NCBI GenBank assembly: GCA_018399955.1
Contig: JAGYNO010000002.1
Coordinates: forward strand, 32,427-96,426
Length of the DNA stretch: 64,000 bases
Source: Halanaerobium sp.
GTDB taxonomy: Bacteria; Bacillota; Halanaerobiia; Halanaerobiales; Halanaerobiaceae
Direction: 5' to 3'
Below are positions 28,715-38,299 of this stretch, piece by piece. The position numbers and the translations under genes were made by a program. The notes under the pieces were generated by a model. The model saw only the letters and a program-made list of their open reading frames with translations, made no database searches and had not been told where the DNA came from. Each line of letters begins with the position of its first letter. Position 1 is the stretch's first letter.

Positions 28715-30733
28715 CTAAGAACCCATACTTAATTCGGCTGCAAATTCTTTTTTGCCTTCTCTCATCAGATATGCAATATAAACAATCATTGCAGCAGTTG
28801 CGATTAGACCTGGTATAAATCCATTACCAAAACTGCCAGTTGCAAATAGTGTCCCTAACTGATAAACAATAAAGGCAAGAGTATATCCCATCCCAAATTG
28901 AAATCCAACAGCTCCTATTAACCACTTTTTGCTTTCCATTTCAGCATTCATTGCCCCAATTGCAGCAAAACAGGGGGGAGTAAAAAGATTAAAGACCAAA
29001 TAGGATAATGCCGCAGCTGAAGTTAATCCCATAACACCAGCAACATTTGAACCATCAGCCACTAAAGCAAGTTCATCTGGATTAATAAAGTTAGTAATCG
29101 AGTAAACAACTGCCAGTGTACCAACTACATTTTCCTTTGCAATAAAACCAGTAATTGCTGCCGCTGCTAACTGCCAGGTTCCAAAACCAAGCGGTATCAG
29201 CAAAAAGGATAATGGGGAAGAAATACCCGCCAGAATACTGGTCTGTTCTGCACCTTCAGCAACCACTTGGAACTGCCAGTTAAATGTCTGCATAATCTGC
29301 ACTGCAGCATTAGAAATAAGAATAATTGTTCCTGCCTTTACTATAAATGCTTTAGCTCTAGAAAACATTGTTTTAGTCGCTCTACTTATACTTGGAAATC
29401 TATAATCAGGTAATTCCATAATAAATGGTGCCCTTGTGCTCTTATCTCCGGTTATATTTCTGACAACTAAAGACCCAATAACAATTACTCCAATTGCCAG
29501 AAAATACATGCTTGTTCCTACCCAGCCCGCATTATTAAAGAAAGCTCCCGCAAATAAAGCAATAACAGGCAGTTTTGCTCCACAGGGCATAAAAGGAGCT
29601 AACATTGCAGTTGTTCTTCTCTGCCTTTCGTTTTTGATCGTTCTAGTTGCCATTACACCTGGAATAGCACATCCTGTAGAAATAATCATCGGAATAATTG
29701 ATCTGCCTGATAGACCAACCTTTTTGAAATAGCGGTCCATAACAACAGCTACCCGAGACATATAACCTGAATCTTCGAGTAATGCCAGCAGAAAAAATAA
29801 TACCATAATCAAAGGTAAGAAACCAACAACAGCTCCCACACCACCAATAATACCATCTAATAATATTGCCTCAAGTACTGTTGATACTCCTTCTCCGAGT
29901 AATCCCCCTACCCAGGCATTGAACATATCTATCCAGCCAACAAATATGTCTGCAAACAGTGGTCCAATATGTGTTAAAGAAAGCGAAAACACCGCCCACA
30001 TAACTACAGCAAAGATAGGTATTCCCAACCATTTATGTGCTATAATCCTATCAGCAGCATCCTGTTTGGTTTGGGCACTGCTGTTTATTTTTCTATCTTC
30101 CACCTTTGAAACTATCGCTTTTACAAACTCAAATCTTTCTTTATCAGCAGCTTCAACTTCACTTTTATTTGTTGGATCTATATCACCAGCATCAAATGGT
30201 GCTTTTTGTTGTTTACCATTCAATTCAACCACCTCAGCAACGAGATTTTTTAAACCATTATCATTCCTACTTGTTGCCACAGTTTCAACTATAGGACATC
30301 CCAATAATTTTGATAACTGCTCAGTATCGATTTTAATATTTTTCTTATCCATTAAATCACTTTTATTTAGAGCCACCACAACTGGTATTTTTAATTCCAG
30401 AAGCTGAGTTGTAAAAAATAAACTCCTGCTTAAATTGCTTGCATCAACTATGTTAATTATAATATCTGGATTTTCATTTTTTACAAAACTGCTTGTAATA
30501 TGTTCTTCCGAGGTGAAAGGAGACATTGAATATGCTCCCGGAAGGTCAACAGCTGTAATTTTTATACTTTTTGTATTAAGTTTTTTCTTGATTTCTCCTG
30601 TTTTTTTCTCCATTGTAACACCCGGCCAGTTTCCAACATGTGCTATCTCACCAGTTATGGCGTTAAACAAAGTCGTTTTCCCACTATTTGGATTACCAGT
30701 TAGTGCAACTTTAATATTTTTCTGATTATTCAT
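28715..30733 (-). CDS. feoB: Ferrous iron transport protein B (copy 2)
   Basis: ALTGNPNSGKTTLFNAITG, GNWPGVTMEKKTG, DLPGAYSMSPFTSEE, CAIPGVMATRT. Confidence 0.96.
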   Translation of the reverse strand: MNNQKNIKVALTGNPNSGKTTLFNAITGEIAHVGNWPGVTMEKKTGEIKKKLNTKSIKITAVDLPGAYSMSPFTSEEHITSSFVKNENPDIIINIVDASNLSRSLFFTTQLLELKIPVVVALNKSDLMDKKNIKIDTEQLSKLLGCPIVETVATSRNDNGLKNLVAEVVELNGKQQKAPFDAGDIDPTNKSEVEAADKERFEFVKAIVSKVEDRKINSSAQTKQDAADRIIAHKWLGIPIFAVVMWAVFSLSLTHIGPLFADIFVGWIDMFNAWVGGLLGEGVSTVLEAILLDGIIGGVGAVVGFLPLIMVLFFLLALLEDSGYMSRVAVVMDRYFKKVGLSGRSIIPMIISTGCAIPGVMATRTIKNERQRRTTAMLAPFMPCGAKLPVIALFAGAFFNNAGWVGTSMYFLAIGVIVIGSLVVRNITGDKSTRAPFIMELPDYRFPSISRATKTMFSRAKAFIVKAGTIILISNAAVQIMQTFNWQFQVVAEGAEQTSILAGISSPLSFLLIPLGFGTWQLAAAAITGFIAKENVVGTLAVVYSITNFINPDELALVADGSNVAGVMGLTSAAALSYLVFNLFTPPCFAAIGAMNAEMESKKWLIGAVGFQFGMGYTLAFIVYQLGTLFATGSFGNGFIPGLIATAAMIVYIAYLMREGKKEFAAELSMGS

Positions 30734-30839
30734 TTAACTTTTCCTCCTTAATTTATTATTCGTTTCTTTTGAACCGAATTCTTTTTGAGATAAAATAAGA
30801 GCGTAGAACTAATTAAAGTAAAAATTCCTCAAATATAAA

Positions 30840-31124
30840 TTAAACAATAATAGCTTCAGCTAGATCTTTATCAATACTATACCTTGAATCCTTAATGTTG
30901 ATTATATAGTTTTCAGCCAACACAGATATCAAAGTTATAGACTCTCCTTTATAACAGCCTAAAGTAAATAAAAATTTTTTAAGCTCTTCATCACTGCTTT
31001 TAATCTTTTTTATCATATATTTTCTATCAGTTTCTGCTTCTGCTAAATTCCTTACTGTCTCTGCCTTTCTCTCAGTTAAACCTTTTTCTTCAATTGCAAA
31101 TTCACCACTCATAATAGTATCCAA
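30840..31124 (-). CDS. FeoA-like domain protein
   Basis: KKFLFTLGCYKGESITLISVLAENYIINIKDSRYSIDKDLAEAIIV resembles the FeoA SH3-like domain; upstream of feoB. Confidence 0.75.
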   Translation of the reverse strand: MDTIMSGEFAIEEKGLTERKAETVRNLAEAETDRKYMIKKIKSSDEELKKFLFTLGCYKGESITLISVLAENYIINIKDSRYSIDKDLAEAIIV

Positions 31125-31196
31125 TTTACTCCCCTCCTAAATCAATTTTAAAATTTCATACTGATACTTATATGACTATTTAACATTAATTTATTT

Positions 31197-31212
31197 TTTA
31201 GGGTACCCTAAA
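31197..31212. promoter_or_regulatory. DtxR-family-like operator 1
   Basis: Perfect palindrome TTTAGGG-TA-CCCTAAA. Confidence 0.65.
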
Positions 31213-31263
31213 CTTATCATAAAAAAATATTATTTTTCTCTAAGTTAAATGATCTTTATAAAA

Positions 31264-31279
31264 TTTAGGTACACCTAAA
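31264..31279. promoter_or_regulatory. DtxR-family-like operator 2
   Basis: Palindrome TTTAGGT-AC-ACCTAAA with the same 7-2-7 architecture as operator 1. Confidence 0.65.
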
Positions 31280-31353
31280 ATATATATAAAATATATGGGA
31301 ACTGCATAAACCTCGGCTGCTGCAGCTCCCTATTATTTGTTTTCAAAAATTAG

Positions 31354-31560
31354 TCAAGCATTTTCATCTTCTTCCAAACTGCAGTCCAGTTCAAATTCGT
31401 ATTCCCCACCGCTAAATGGACACTCCTTGTCACTGCAGCCTGCACAGGGACTATCTGTTCCATTCAAACTCCCGTATATTTTCTTTGCGATATAGCAAAA
31501 ACTTCCTATGCCGAGCAGAGCCAAAAATAGTATTTCCATAATTACCTCCTTAAACTCCAA
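31354..31560 (-). CDS. FeoB-associated Cys-rich small membrane protein
   Basis: Short TM segment plus CAGCSDKECPFSGG; overlaps the end of feoB copy 1. Confidence 0.8.
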   Translation of the reverse strand: MEFKEVIMEILFLALLGIGSFCYIAKKIYGSLNGTDSPCAGCSDKECPFSGGEYEFELDCSLEEDENA

Positions 31561-33598
31561 TACCTAAGAGGAGACCTCCCTGATATATGATAAAGGAAAC
31601 GACCCAGGCCAGGACAAAGAGATAAACCGCACTAATGATCGGCCACTTCCAGCTCTGTGTTTCAGATTTTATTGCACCAAGTGTAGCTGCACAAGGTGTA
31701 TAAATTAAAACCATTGCTAAAAAGGAATATGCTGCAAGAGGTGAAAAATTAGCTGCCAATACTGTCCTCAGACTGCCTTCACCAGCTGCATAAACAACAC
31801 CTAAGGTGCTGACAACTACCTCTTTAGCTAAAATCCCAAAAACAAGAGATGAAGCTGCCTGCCAACTTCCAAAGCCCAAAGGAGCAAATATTGGAGCTGC
31901 CAGCTGACCAAAACGGCCGATGAGGCTTTCTGCAGATGCATATTCTACTCCAACAGGTAAATTGGCCATTACCCAGATTAAAACAGCTACTGAAAATATG
32001 ATCGTCCCAGCCTTTTTAATAAATGCCCCAACCTTTTCCCACATGTGGATTACCACACCTTTGAAAGTTGGAAGTCTATAAGGAGGTAATTCCATCACAA
32101 AATGAGATCTTTCTCCCTTGATAAGAAACTTGTTAAAAACACCTGCCATGATAACCGCAAGTAGAATACCCATCAGGTAAAGTGAGAAAACAACCAGACC
32201 TCCGTGATTGGGAAATAGAGCCCCTGCAAAAACAACATATACAGGTAATCTTGCTGAACAAGACATAAGTGGATTGATTAAAATAGATATAATTCGGTCT
32301 CTTTTGCTATCTAATGTTCTAGTTGCCATAACACCCGGCACATTGCAGCCAAAACCGATAATCATAGGAATAAAAGATTTACCATGCAGACCAAGTTTAC
32401 TCATCACTTTATCCATAACATAGGCGGCTCTCGACATATAGCCTGTATCTTCTAATACTGCAATCCCCAAAAAGAGCAAAAAGATATTTGGAATAAATAC
32501 AAGTACTGAACCAACTCCACCAATAATCCCATCACTTACAAAGGAAACTATTAGAGATGAGAATCCAAACCCAGTAAGAAAACTTCCGATCAAAGCTCCA
32601 CTAAATTCAAAAAATGTTTCAATATAGCCAATTAGTGGATCACCAAGTGTAAATGTTAATTGAAAAATGACCCACATTACAGTCATAAAAATAGGTATCC
32701 CTAGATATTTATTAGTCACTACATTATCTATCTTATCAGAGATATTATCCGGTTCTTCCTCTGGTGCTGGTCTTGTGACAGATTTCCTTACTATATTATT
32801 AATGAATTCATACTTCTTATCGATTATTATACTGTCAAAATCCAATTCTGCTTTTAGTTCTGTTTTTGCTATTAAACTTTTTATTTTTTTTGCACTTTTT
32901 TTAGAAACTTCTCTTTCCAGTAATTTTACTGCTTCTGGGTCTCTTTCAATAAGCTTAACTGCCAGCCAGCGTTTATTTACTGAATCCTGTATATTGGATT
33001 TCTCTAGTTGAGAAATAATTTGAGATATTAAATCCTCTATTTCAAATCCATAGTTAATTTTTAACTGATCTTTTTGTAAACCTTGATTTTCAACTGTCTC
33101 AGCAAGTAAGTTTTCCACTCCCTTACCTTTTGAAGCAACTGTTTCAACTACAGGTACACCCAGCATCCTACTTAAAATTTTGTGATCTATTTTAATACCT
33201 TTTTTTCTTGCTTCATCTGCCATATTTAAAACTGCTATCAGATCGACACCCATCTCCAACAGCTGAACTGTAAAATATAAGTTTCTTTCTAAACTCCCAG
33301 AGTTTATAATATTCAAAACCAAATCATAATCATCTGATGTTAAAAAATCCCTGGCTACTATTTCATCTTCAGAATAAGCACCTAAAGAATAAGTCCCAGG
33401 AAGATCAACGACCTGAAGAGAACAATTATTATAATAAGCACTGCCGGTTTTTTTTTCAACGGTAACTCCGGGCCAGTTTCCAACATGCTGTCTTGCACCA
33501 GTTAATTCATTAAAGATCGTAGTCTTGCCTGAATTTGGATTACCAGCTAGAGCAATTTTTATTTGATTACTGCACTTTTTTTTCTTCTTCAATGCCAC
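31550..33598 (-). CDS. feoB: Ferrous iron transport protein B (copy 1)
   Basis: ALAGNPNSGKTTIFNELTGARQHVGNWPGVTVEKKTG, DLPGTYSLGAYSEDE, CNVPGVMATRT. Confidence 0.96.
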   Translation of the reverse strand: MALKKKKKCSNQIKIALAGNPNSGKTTIFNELTGARQHVGNWPGVTVEKKTGSAYYNNCSLQVVDLPGTYSLGAYSEDEIVARDFLTSDDYDLVLNIINSGSLERNLYFTVQLLEMGVDLIAVLNMADEARKKGIKIDHKILSRMLGVPVVETVASKGKGVENLLAETVENQGLQKDQLKINYGFEIEDLISQIISQLEKSNIQDSVNKRWLAVKLIERDPEAVKLLEREVSKKSAKKIKSLIAKTELKAELDFDSIIIDKKYEFINNIVRKSVTRPAPEEEPDNISDKIDNVVTNKYLGIPIFMTVMWVIFQLTFTLGDPLIGYIETFFEFSGALIGSFLTGFGFSSLIVSFVSDGIIGGVGSVLVFIPNIFLLFLGIAVLEDTGYMSRAAYVMDKVMSKLGLHGKSFIPMIIGFGCNVPGVMATRTLDSKRDRIISILINPLMSCSARLPVYVVFAGALFPNHGGLVVFSLYLMGILLAVIMAGVFNKFLIKGERSHFVMELPPYRLPTFKGVVIHMWEKVGAFIKKAGTIIFSVAVLIWVMANLPVGVEYASAESLIGRFGQLAAPIFAPLGFGSWQAASSLVFGILAKEVVVSTLGVVYAAGEGSLRTVLAANFSPLAAYSFLAMVLIYTPCAATLGAIKSETQSWKWPIISAVYLFVLAWVVSFIIYQGGLLLGIGV

Positions 33599-33837
33599 TA
33601 TTTTTCACATCCCTTTTTGTCTACAAAAATTTTATGTGCAAGACCTCTACCTAATGCAATTCTATTATCTCCTAAAGCAATTATTAAAGGGCCAGAACCG
33701 CTGTTATCAGAATGTATTTTAACTTCCTTACCACACACTAAACCCAAACCGGTCAATTTGCCGCGTGCAGTTCTTCCACCTGTTATTTTCTTTATACATG
33801 CACTTTCTCCTGATTTCATCATTGCTAATGGCATCAC
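33598..33837 (-). CDS. feoA: Ferrous iron transport protein A
   Basis: KITGGRTARGKLTGLGLVCGKEVKIHSDNSGSGPLIIALGDNRIALGRGLAHKI. Confidence 0.88.
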   Translation of the reverse strand: MMPLAMMKSGESACIKKITGGRTARGKLTGLGLVCGKEVKIHSDNSGSGPLIIALGDNRIALGRGLAHKIFVDKKGCEK

Positions 33838-34526
33838 TTTTTTACCACCTTTACTTTTTCTGCCTCTTTTTTCCTCAATGTTAGATTATAACCTCTAACT
33901 TTTATTTCAATCGGATCACCCATAGGTGCTTTACCTTTAATCTCTATTAATTCATCTTTAATTAAACCCATATCCATTAATCTGCGCTTTATTTTACCTG
34001 AACCAGTAATCTTTATAACTTCAGCAGCATCTCCTCTTTTGAGCTGAGCTAAAGATAAAGATACTTTATCAGTCTTCATCTTTTCTTGTCCTCCCAAATT
34101 CAAGTTGTAATAATCAATATAGCAGTTATTATCTGAATCAATAATATTATTTTTTTCTAAAAATTTAATAAGTTTTAAAAGGGTTTGATCACTAATGCTG
34201 TGTTCAAGCAAACATGCATCCTGATCAGCGATTTCTTTATTCACTTCTAATAATTCATGTAAGAATTTAAATATTATCTCATGGGTACAATCAATTTTTT
34301 CGGCTAATCTCCTACCTCTATCTGTTAATTTAACTGGTCCATATTTCTGCTGTTTCACAAGTTCCTTCTTTTTTAGCTTTGCAACCATTTCATTAACACT
34401 TGAAGCTGCAACGTTCATTGAAACTGCAATATCTGTAATTCTTGCTGACCCTTTTGCTTTAATTATTCTAAATATAACTTCTAAATAATCTTCTAATGAT
34501 TTTGAAAGGCTAAGACTCTTATCCAT
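33834..34526 (-). CDS. DtxR/MntR-family metal-dependent regulator with C-terminal FeoA domain
   Basis: SKSLEDYLEVIFRIIKAKGSARITDIAVSMNVAASSVNEMVAKLKKKELV...YGPVKLTDRGRRLAEKI; C-terminal FeoA-like domain RRLMDMGLIKDELIEIKGKAPMGDPIEIKVRGYNLTLRKKEAEKV. Confidence 0.93.
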   Translation of the reverse strand: MDKSLSLSKSLEDYLEVIFRIIKAKGSARITDIAVSMNVAASSVNEMVAKLKKKELVKQQKYGPVKLTDRGRRLAEKIDCTHEIIFKFLHELLEVNKEIADQDACLLEHSISDQTLLKLIKFLEKNNIIDSDNNCYIDYYNLNLGGQEKMKTDKVSLSLAQLKRGDAAEVIKITGSGKIKRRLMDMGLIKDELIEIKGKAPMGDPIEIKVRGYNLTLRKKEAEKVKVVKK

Positions 34527-34884
34527 TTAAATTCTCCTTTTTAGGATAACCGAAAAGAATAACAAAAAAATTAAAAACCTGTACAGATTGAAAACGGTTC
34601 TCAATTTCAATTAAATTATATATAATATAATCATTCTTGTCAAGATTATTTGTAAAAAAATTGGTTGAGATCCCTGCTATATCAGTATTAATAATTATTA
34701 CTACTAAGAATTATTTTCCCTTAATAAAAGTAGAAATTAACTAATCATTGAATTTATATTTTATTTCTTAGCAAAAATAAGATTTTAAAGTATTAAATAA
34801 TACTAAAAAAATTTAAAATTTAATTTATTTTTAATCTTAATTTAAAGTTATTCTAATAAAGTACTGATATTCTATAATTGTAAT

Positions 34885-35002
34885 AAAGAAAGCAATATAA
34901 ATTCCCTTTTTCAAAGCTGTTCTTATTACAGCTTTGACCTAGATAAAAGTAATAGATACTTTTCTCCTTGTTTTACCCGCTCATTCCCGGAGCGGGTTTT
35001 TT
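34885..35002 (+). ncRNA. Candidate small RNA with three perfect stem-loops, the last an intrinsic terminator
   Basis: TATAAT at 34873-34878; stems at 34911-34937 (10 bp), 34945-34963 (7 bp) and 34975-34997 (8 bp) followed by TTTTTT; no plus-strand ORF upstream. Confidence 0.5.
34975..35002 (+). terminator. Plus-strand intrinsic terminator
   Basis: ACCCGCTC-attcccg-GAGCGGGT then TTTTTT; neighbouring genes are all on the minus strand. Confidence 0.8.
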
Positions 35003-35006
35003 ACTT

Positions 35007-35075
35007 TTCAAATTAAAATTCTCCACATCATATCATCAGTAGAGAGCTGAATCAAGAAGGTGGAGAATTAGATTA
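35007..35075. repeat. 69-bp direct repeat, copy A (hairpin-forming)
   Basis: TTCAAATTAAAATTCTCCACATCATATCATCAGTAGAGAGCTGAATCAAGAAGGTGGAGAATTAGATTA; differs from copy B by one base (35030). Confidence 0.95.
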
Positions 35076-35090
35076 ATTATATTTAATATT

Positions 35091-36353
35091 TTACTGTGCC
35101 AAAAAATCTACAATAATAGCTCCATACATTTTTGCATAATCTTTTACTTCTTTTACTTTTACTTTTTCATTATATGAATGGATACCATCCAGCTCTGCAG
35201 GACCAAATTGAATAGTAGCAATTCCTTTTTCTCTGAAATATCTTGCATCACTAGATGCCCACTGAAACATAGCTCTTGATTTTTCTCCGCTAAACCGTTC
35301 AGCACAATTTACAACAGATCTTACTATTTCTTCATCTGGAAGAGTATAATTTGCTTCACTATTCCAGCGCAGTGACTCAATTTCTGCTTTTATACCCTCT
35401 TCTTTAAATTTGTTTTTAATCCAAGCCAATATTTCTTCAGTTTTTACTCCAAAGGGAAGCCGCATATCAATCTCAGCTTCACAATAGTCCGGTATTTTGT
35501 TTACCTTATCTCCACCATTTATTATTCCTACATTCACTGTAACATGATCTAAAATTCTTTCTAATCCTGGAGTAGATTTATTTTCTCTTAAATAATCTTT
35601 AGATATCTCAAGTATTTCTTCAATTTCTTTAGGCATTTCCCAATCTTCTTCCCAAATTTGATATAGTGCTTCTACTGCACGATTCATTTCTAAAATCGCA
35701 TTACCTTTTACAGCAGGGGAAAGACTTCCGTGACCAGGGATCCCTCGAGTAACTAGCTTGAGCCAGCAGGAACCTTTTTGCCCAATAGTAGGATCCTGTT
35801 TTGAAGGTTCTGCTATTAAACAACCATCAGCAGTAAAGTCTTCTTCTTTAACTATCCAGCCACTGCCAAGATGTCCACCAGTTTCTTCATCAGGAACAAG
35901 CATTAAGATTAACTTGCCAGGAAGGTCTTCCAACTGTGAAGCCGCTTTAAATGCAGCTATAATGCCTGCAGCTCCTGCTTTCATATCACTTGCACCACGT
36001 CCGTGTAAGTATTCACCTCTGACTTCACCAGAAAAAGGTTCAACTTCCCATTTGCTTTTATCACCAGCTGGTACTACATCTAGATGACCATTTAAAATCA
36101 AGGTTTTCCCAGGCTCTTTACCTTCCATCTCGGCAATTATTATTGGCCAGCCTTTTTCGGCCTCTTTAATCTTATATTCAATATTATTTTCACTTAAATA
36201 GTTACATACATAATCTGTTATTTCTTTAAGATTTCCGGGTGGATTTTCACTTGGAAATTTAATAAGATCAGCAGCTAGTTTAATGACCGCTTCCTCATCA
36301 ATTAAATTTAAAATTTTTCTCTCCAAATATTTTTTGTCTGCCAATATATACAA
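35091..36353 (-). CDS. M20 family peptidase/deacylase (ArgE/DapE-like)
   Basis: LILNGHLDVVPAGDKSKWEVEPFSGEVRGEYLHGRGASDMKAGAAG, DEETGGHLGSGW. Confidence 0.92.
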   Translation of the reverse strand: MYILADKKYLERKILNLIDEEAVIKLAADLIKFPSENPPGNLKEITDYVCNYLSENNIEYKIKEAEKGWPIIIAEMEGKEPGKTLILNGHLDVVPAGDKSKWEVEPFSGEVRGEYLHGRGASDMKAGAAGIIAAFKAASQLEDLPGKLILMLVPDEETGGHLGSGWIVKEEDFTADGCLIAEPSKQDPTIGQKGSCWLKLVTRGIPGHGSLSPAVKGNAILEMNRAVEALYQIWEEDWEMPKEIEEILEISKDYLRENKSTPGLERILDHVTVNVGIINGGDKVNKIPDYCEAEIDMRLPFGVKTEEILAWIKNKFKEEGIKAEIESLRWNSEANYTLPDEEIVRSVVNCAERFSGEKSRAMFQWASSDARYFREKGIATIQFGPAELDGIHSYNEKVKVKEVKDYAKMYGAIIVDFLAQ

Positions 36354-36384
36354 CTCCTTTATAATTTTCTAGATATATATAATT

Positions 36385-37266
36385 CTAGATATTTTTTGCC
36401 ATTTTCGGGTCTAATGCATCTCTAAGACCATCACCAAGAAAATTAAAGCCAAGCACTGTCAGCATTATTGCAAATCCTGGTATAGTTGCAATCCACCAGG
36501 CAAAACTTATATAACTTCTACCATTAGCAATCAATGCCCCCCACTCTGGATAAGGAGGCTGCACACCTAAACCTAAGAAACTTAAAGAAGCAGCCCATAA
36601 AATCGCAGATGGTATGTATAGCGTTATATAAACTATTACAGGTGCCATCATATTTGGAGCAATATGCTTAGAAATAATTTTGAAATCACCTGCTCCCAGA
36701 GCTCTAGCCGCCTGAATATACTCTGATTCTCGTATTCTTAAAACTTCTCCCCTAACAAGTCTTGCAAATTGAGTCCAGCCTACAGCTCCAATAGCTATAA
36801 TAACATTCCAAATTCCTCCTCCTAATGCTCCAGCAATTGCCAGAGCCAATACTAAAGCAGGTATCGCAAGCATCACATCAACCATACGCATTATAATTGT
36901 GTCAATTTTACCTCCATAATACCCAGCTAAAAATCCCAAAATAGAGCCCAAAACTGCTACAATAATAACAACACCTATTCCAACTAATAAAGTATATCTT
37001 GAACCATAAATAACTCGACTGAGTAAATCTCGACCCAAATCATCAGTTCCAAAAGGATGTTCAAAGGAAGGAGGTTCTAATAATTTATCATAGTTCTGAA
37101 AAGCAGGGTCATAAGGAGCAAGAAGAGGAGCAAATATCGCTGTTAAAATAATAAATATTATAATTGCTGCACCAAATATCGCTAATTTGTTTTTTTTGAA
37201 TCTTCTCCAGAATCTGCTTTCTTTAGCTTGAGATTTTGTTTTGGATGTATTTAATTTATTCTCCAT
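36385..37266 (-). CDS. Peptide/nickel ABC transporter permease (DppC/OppC family)
   Basis: HPFGTDDLGRDLLSRVIYGSRYTLLVG, SEYIQAARALGAGDFKIISKHIAPN. Confidence 0.93.
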   Translation of the reverse strand: MENKLNTSKTKSQAKESRFWRRFKKNKLAIFGAAIIIFIILTAIFAPLLAPYDPAFQNYDKLLEPPSFEHPFGTDDLGRDLLSRVIYGSRYTLLVGIGVVIIVAVLGSILGFLAGYYGGKIDTIIMRMVDVMLAIPALVLALAIAGALGGGIWNVIIAIGAVGWTQFARLVRGEVLRIRESEYIQAARALGAGDFKIISKHIAPNMMAPVIVYITLYIPSAILWAASLSFLGLGVQPPYPEWGALIANGRSYISFAWWIATIPGFAIMLTVLGFNFLGDGLRDALDPKMAKNI

Positions 37267-37283
37267 TAAAATTCAACCTCCTA

Positions 37284-38222
37284 TCAATCATAACGTATTC
37301 TTGGATCAAGATAAGCATAAGCAAAGTCTACTATTATGTTCGATAAAACAACTAAAATAGCTATGATTAAAACAACACCCTGGACAACAGGGTAATCTCT
37401 TTTCATTATCGAATCAACCAGCAGTCTTCCCATACCAGGCCAGGCAAAAACAGTCTCCGTAATAACTGCTCCACCAAAAAGCCAGGGTATTCTTAATCCA
37501 AGCAGGGTTACTACCGATATTAAAGCATTTCTGAAAGCATGTTTAATAACTACATTATATTCTCTTAAGCCTTTACTTCTAGCAGTTCTAACATAATCTT
37601 CATTAATTATCTCAAGCATATTTGATCTAATTATCCTCATAAAAAGTGCTGCAGGAGGAAGTCCCAAAGTAAGACTCGGTAATATAATATATTTTAGACC
37701 TTCCCATGTCCAGAGTGGACCACCCCGACCAGAAACAGGCAAAATATTGAGATTAATACTAAATATTAGCATAAGAATAAGTCCGAGCCAAAAATAAGGC
37801 ATAGATACCCAGAATAGTGCAAATATACGTGCAATCTGATCAAAAACTGTATATCTTTTTACAGCAGAAATTATACCCGCAGGTATAGATACTAAAAGTG
37901 TTATAAAAAGAGCTATTATTGTTAATTCCAGAGTAGCTCCAATTCTACTCCTTATCATATCCCAGACATTTGCATGTGTTCTAATAGAAACACCTAAATC
38001 TCCAACTGCTGCACTGCTTACCCAATTAAAATATTGGCTGTAGATTGGCTGATCCAAACCCAGTTCGTGTCTTTTTTCCTGCAGCATTTCTTCCGTTAAA
38101 TTTGTTCCATATATTAATTTAACCGGATCACCAGAGATATGCATTAATGAAAAAACGATAATTGTTACACCTAATAATATCGGGATAATATATAAAGTGC
38201 GCCGCAATATATACTGAAGCAT
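37284..38222 (-). CDS. Peptide/nickel ABC transporter permease (DppB/OppB family)
   Basis: YILRRTLYIIPILLGVTIIVFSLMHISGDPVKL; EDYVRTARSKGLREYNVVIKHAFRNALI. Confidence 0.93.
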   Translation of the reverse strand: MLQYILRRTLYIIPILLGVTIIVFSLMHISGDPVKLIYGTNLTEEMLQEKRHELGLDQPIYSQYFNWVSSAAVGDLGVSIRTHANVWDMIRSRIGATLELTIIALFITLLVSIPAGIISAVKRYTVFDQIARIFALFWVSMPYFWLGLILMLIFSINLNILPVSGRGGPLWTWEGLKYIILPSLTLGLPPAALFMRIIRSNMLEIINEDYVRTARSKGLREYNVVIKHAFRNALISVVTLLGLRIPWLFGGAVITETVFAWPGMGRLLVDSIMKRDYPVVQGVVLIIAILVVLSNIIVDFAYAYLDPRIRYD

Positions 38223-38255
38223 GTATTAAATAACCTCCAATTAATAAAATGTTTC

Positions 38256-38279
38256 AGAGACAGTCCAAAAACTGCCTCT
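38256..38279 (-). other. Intercistronic stem-loop between SBP and permease genes
   Basis: AGAGACAGT-ccaaaa-ACTGCCTCT (one wobble). Confidence 0.55.
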
Positions 38280-38299
38280 AAAACATAACTTTATTTTTT

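Noticed and set aside
29919-30407. 162-aa plus-strand ORF antisense to feoB
   Set aside because: Antisense shadow ORF over a clearly coding feoB.
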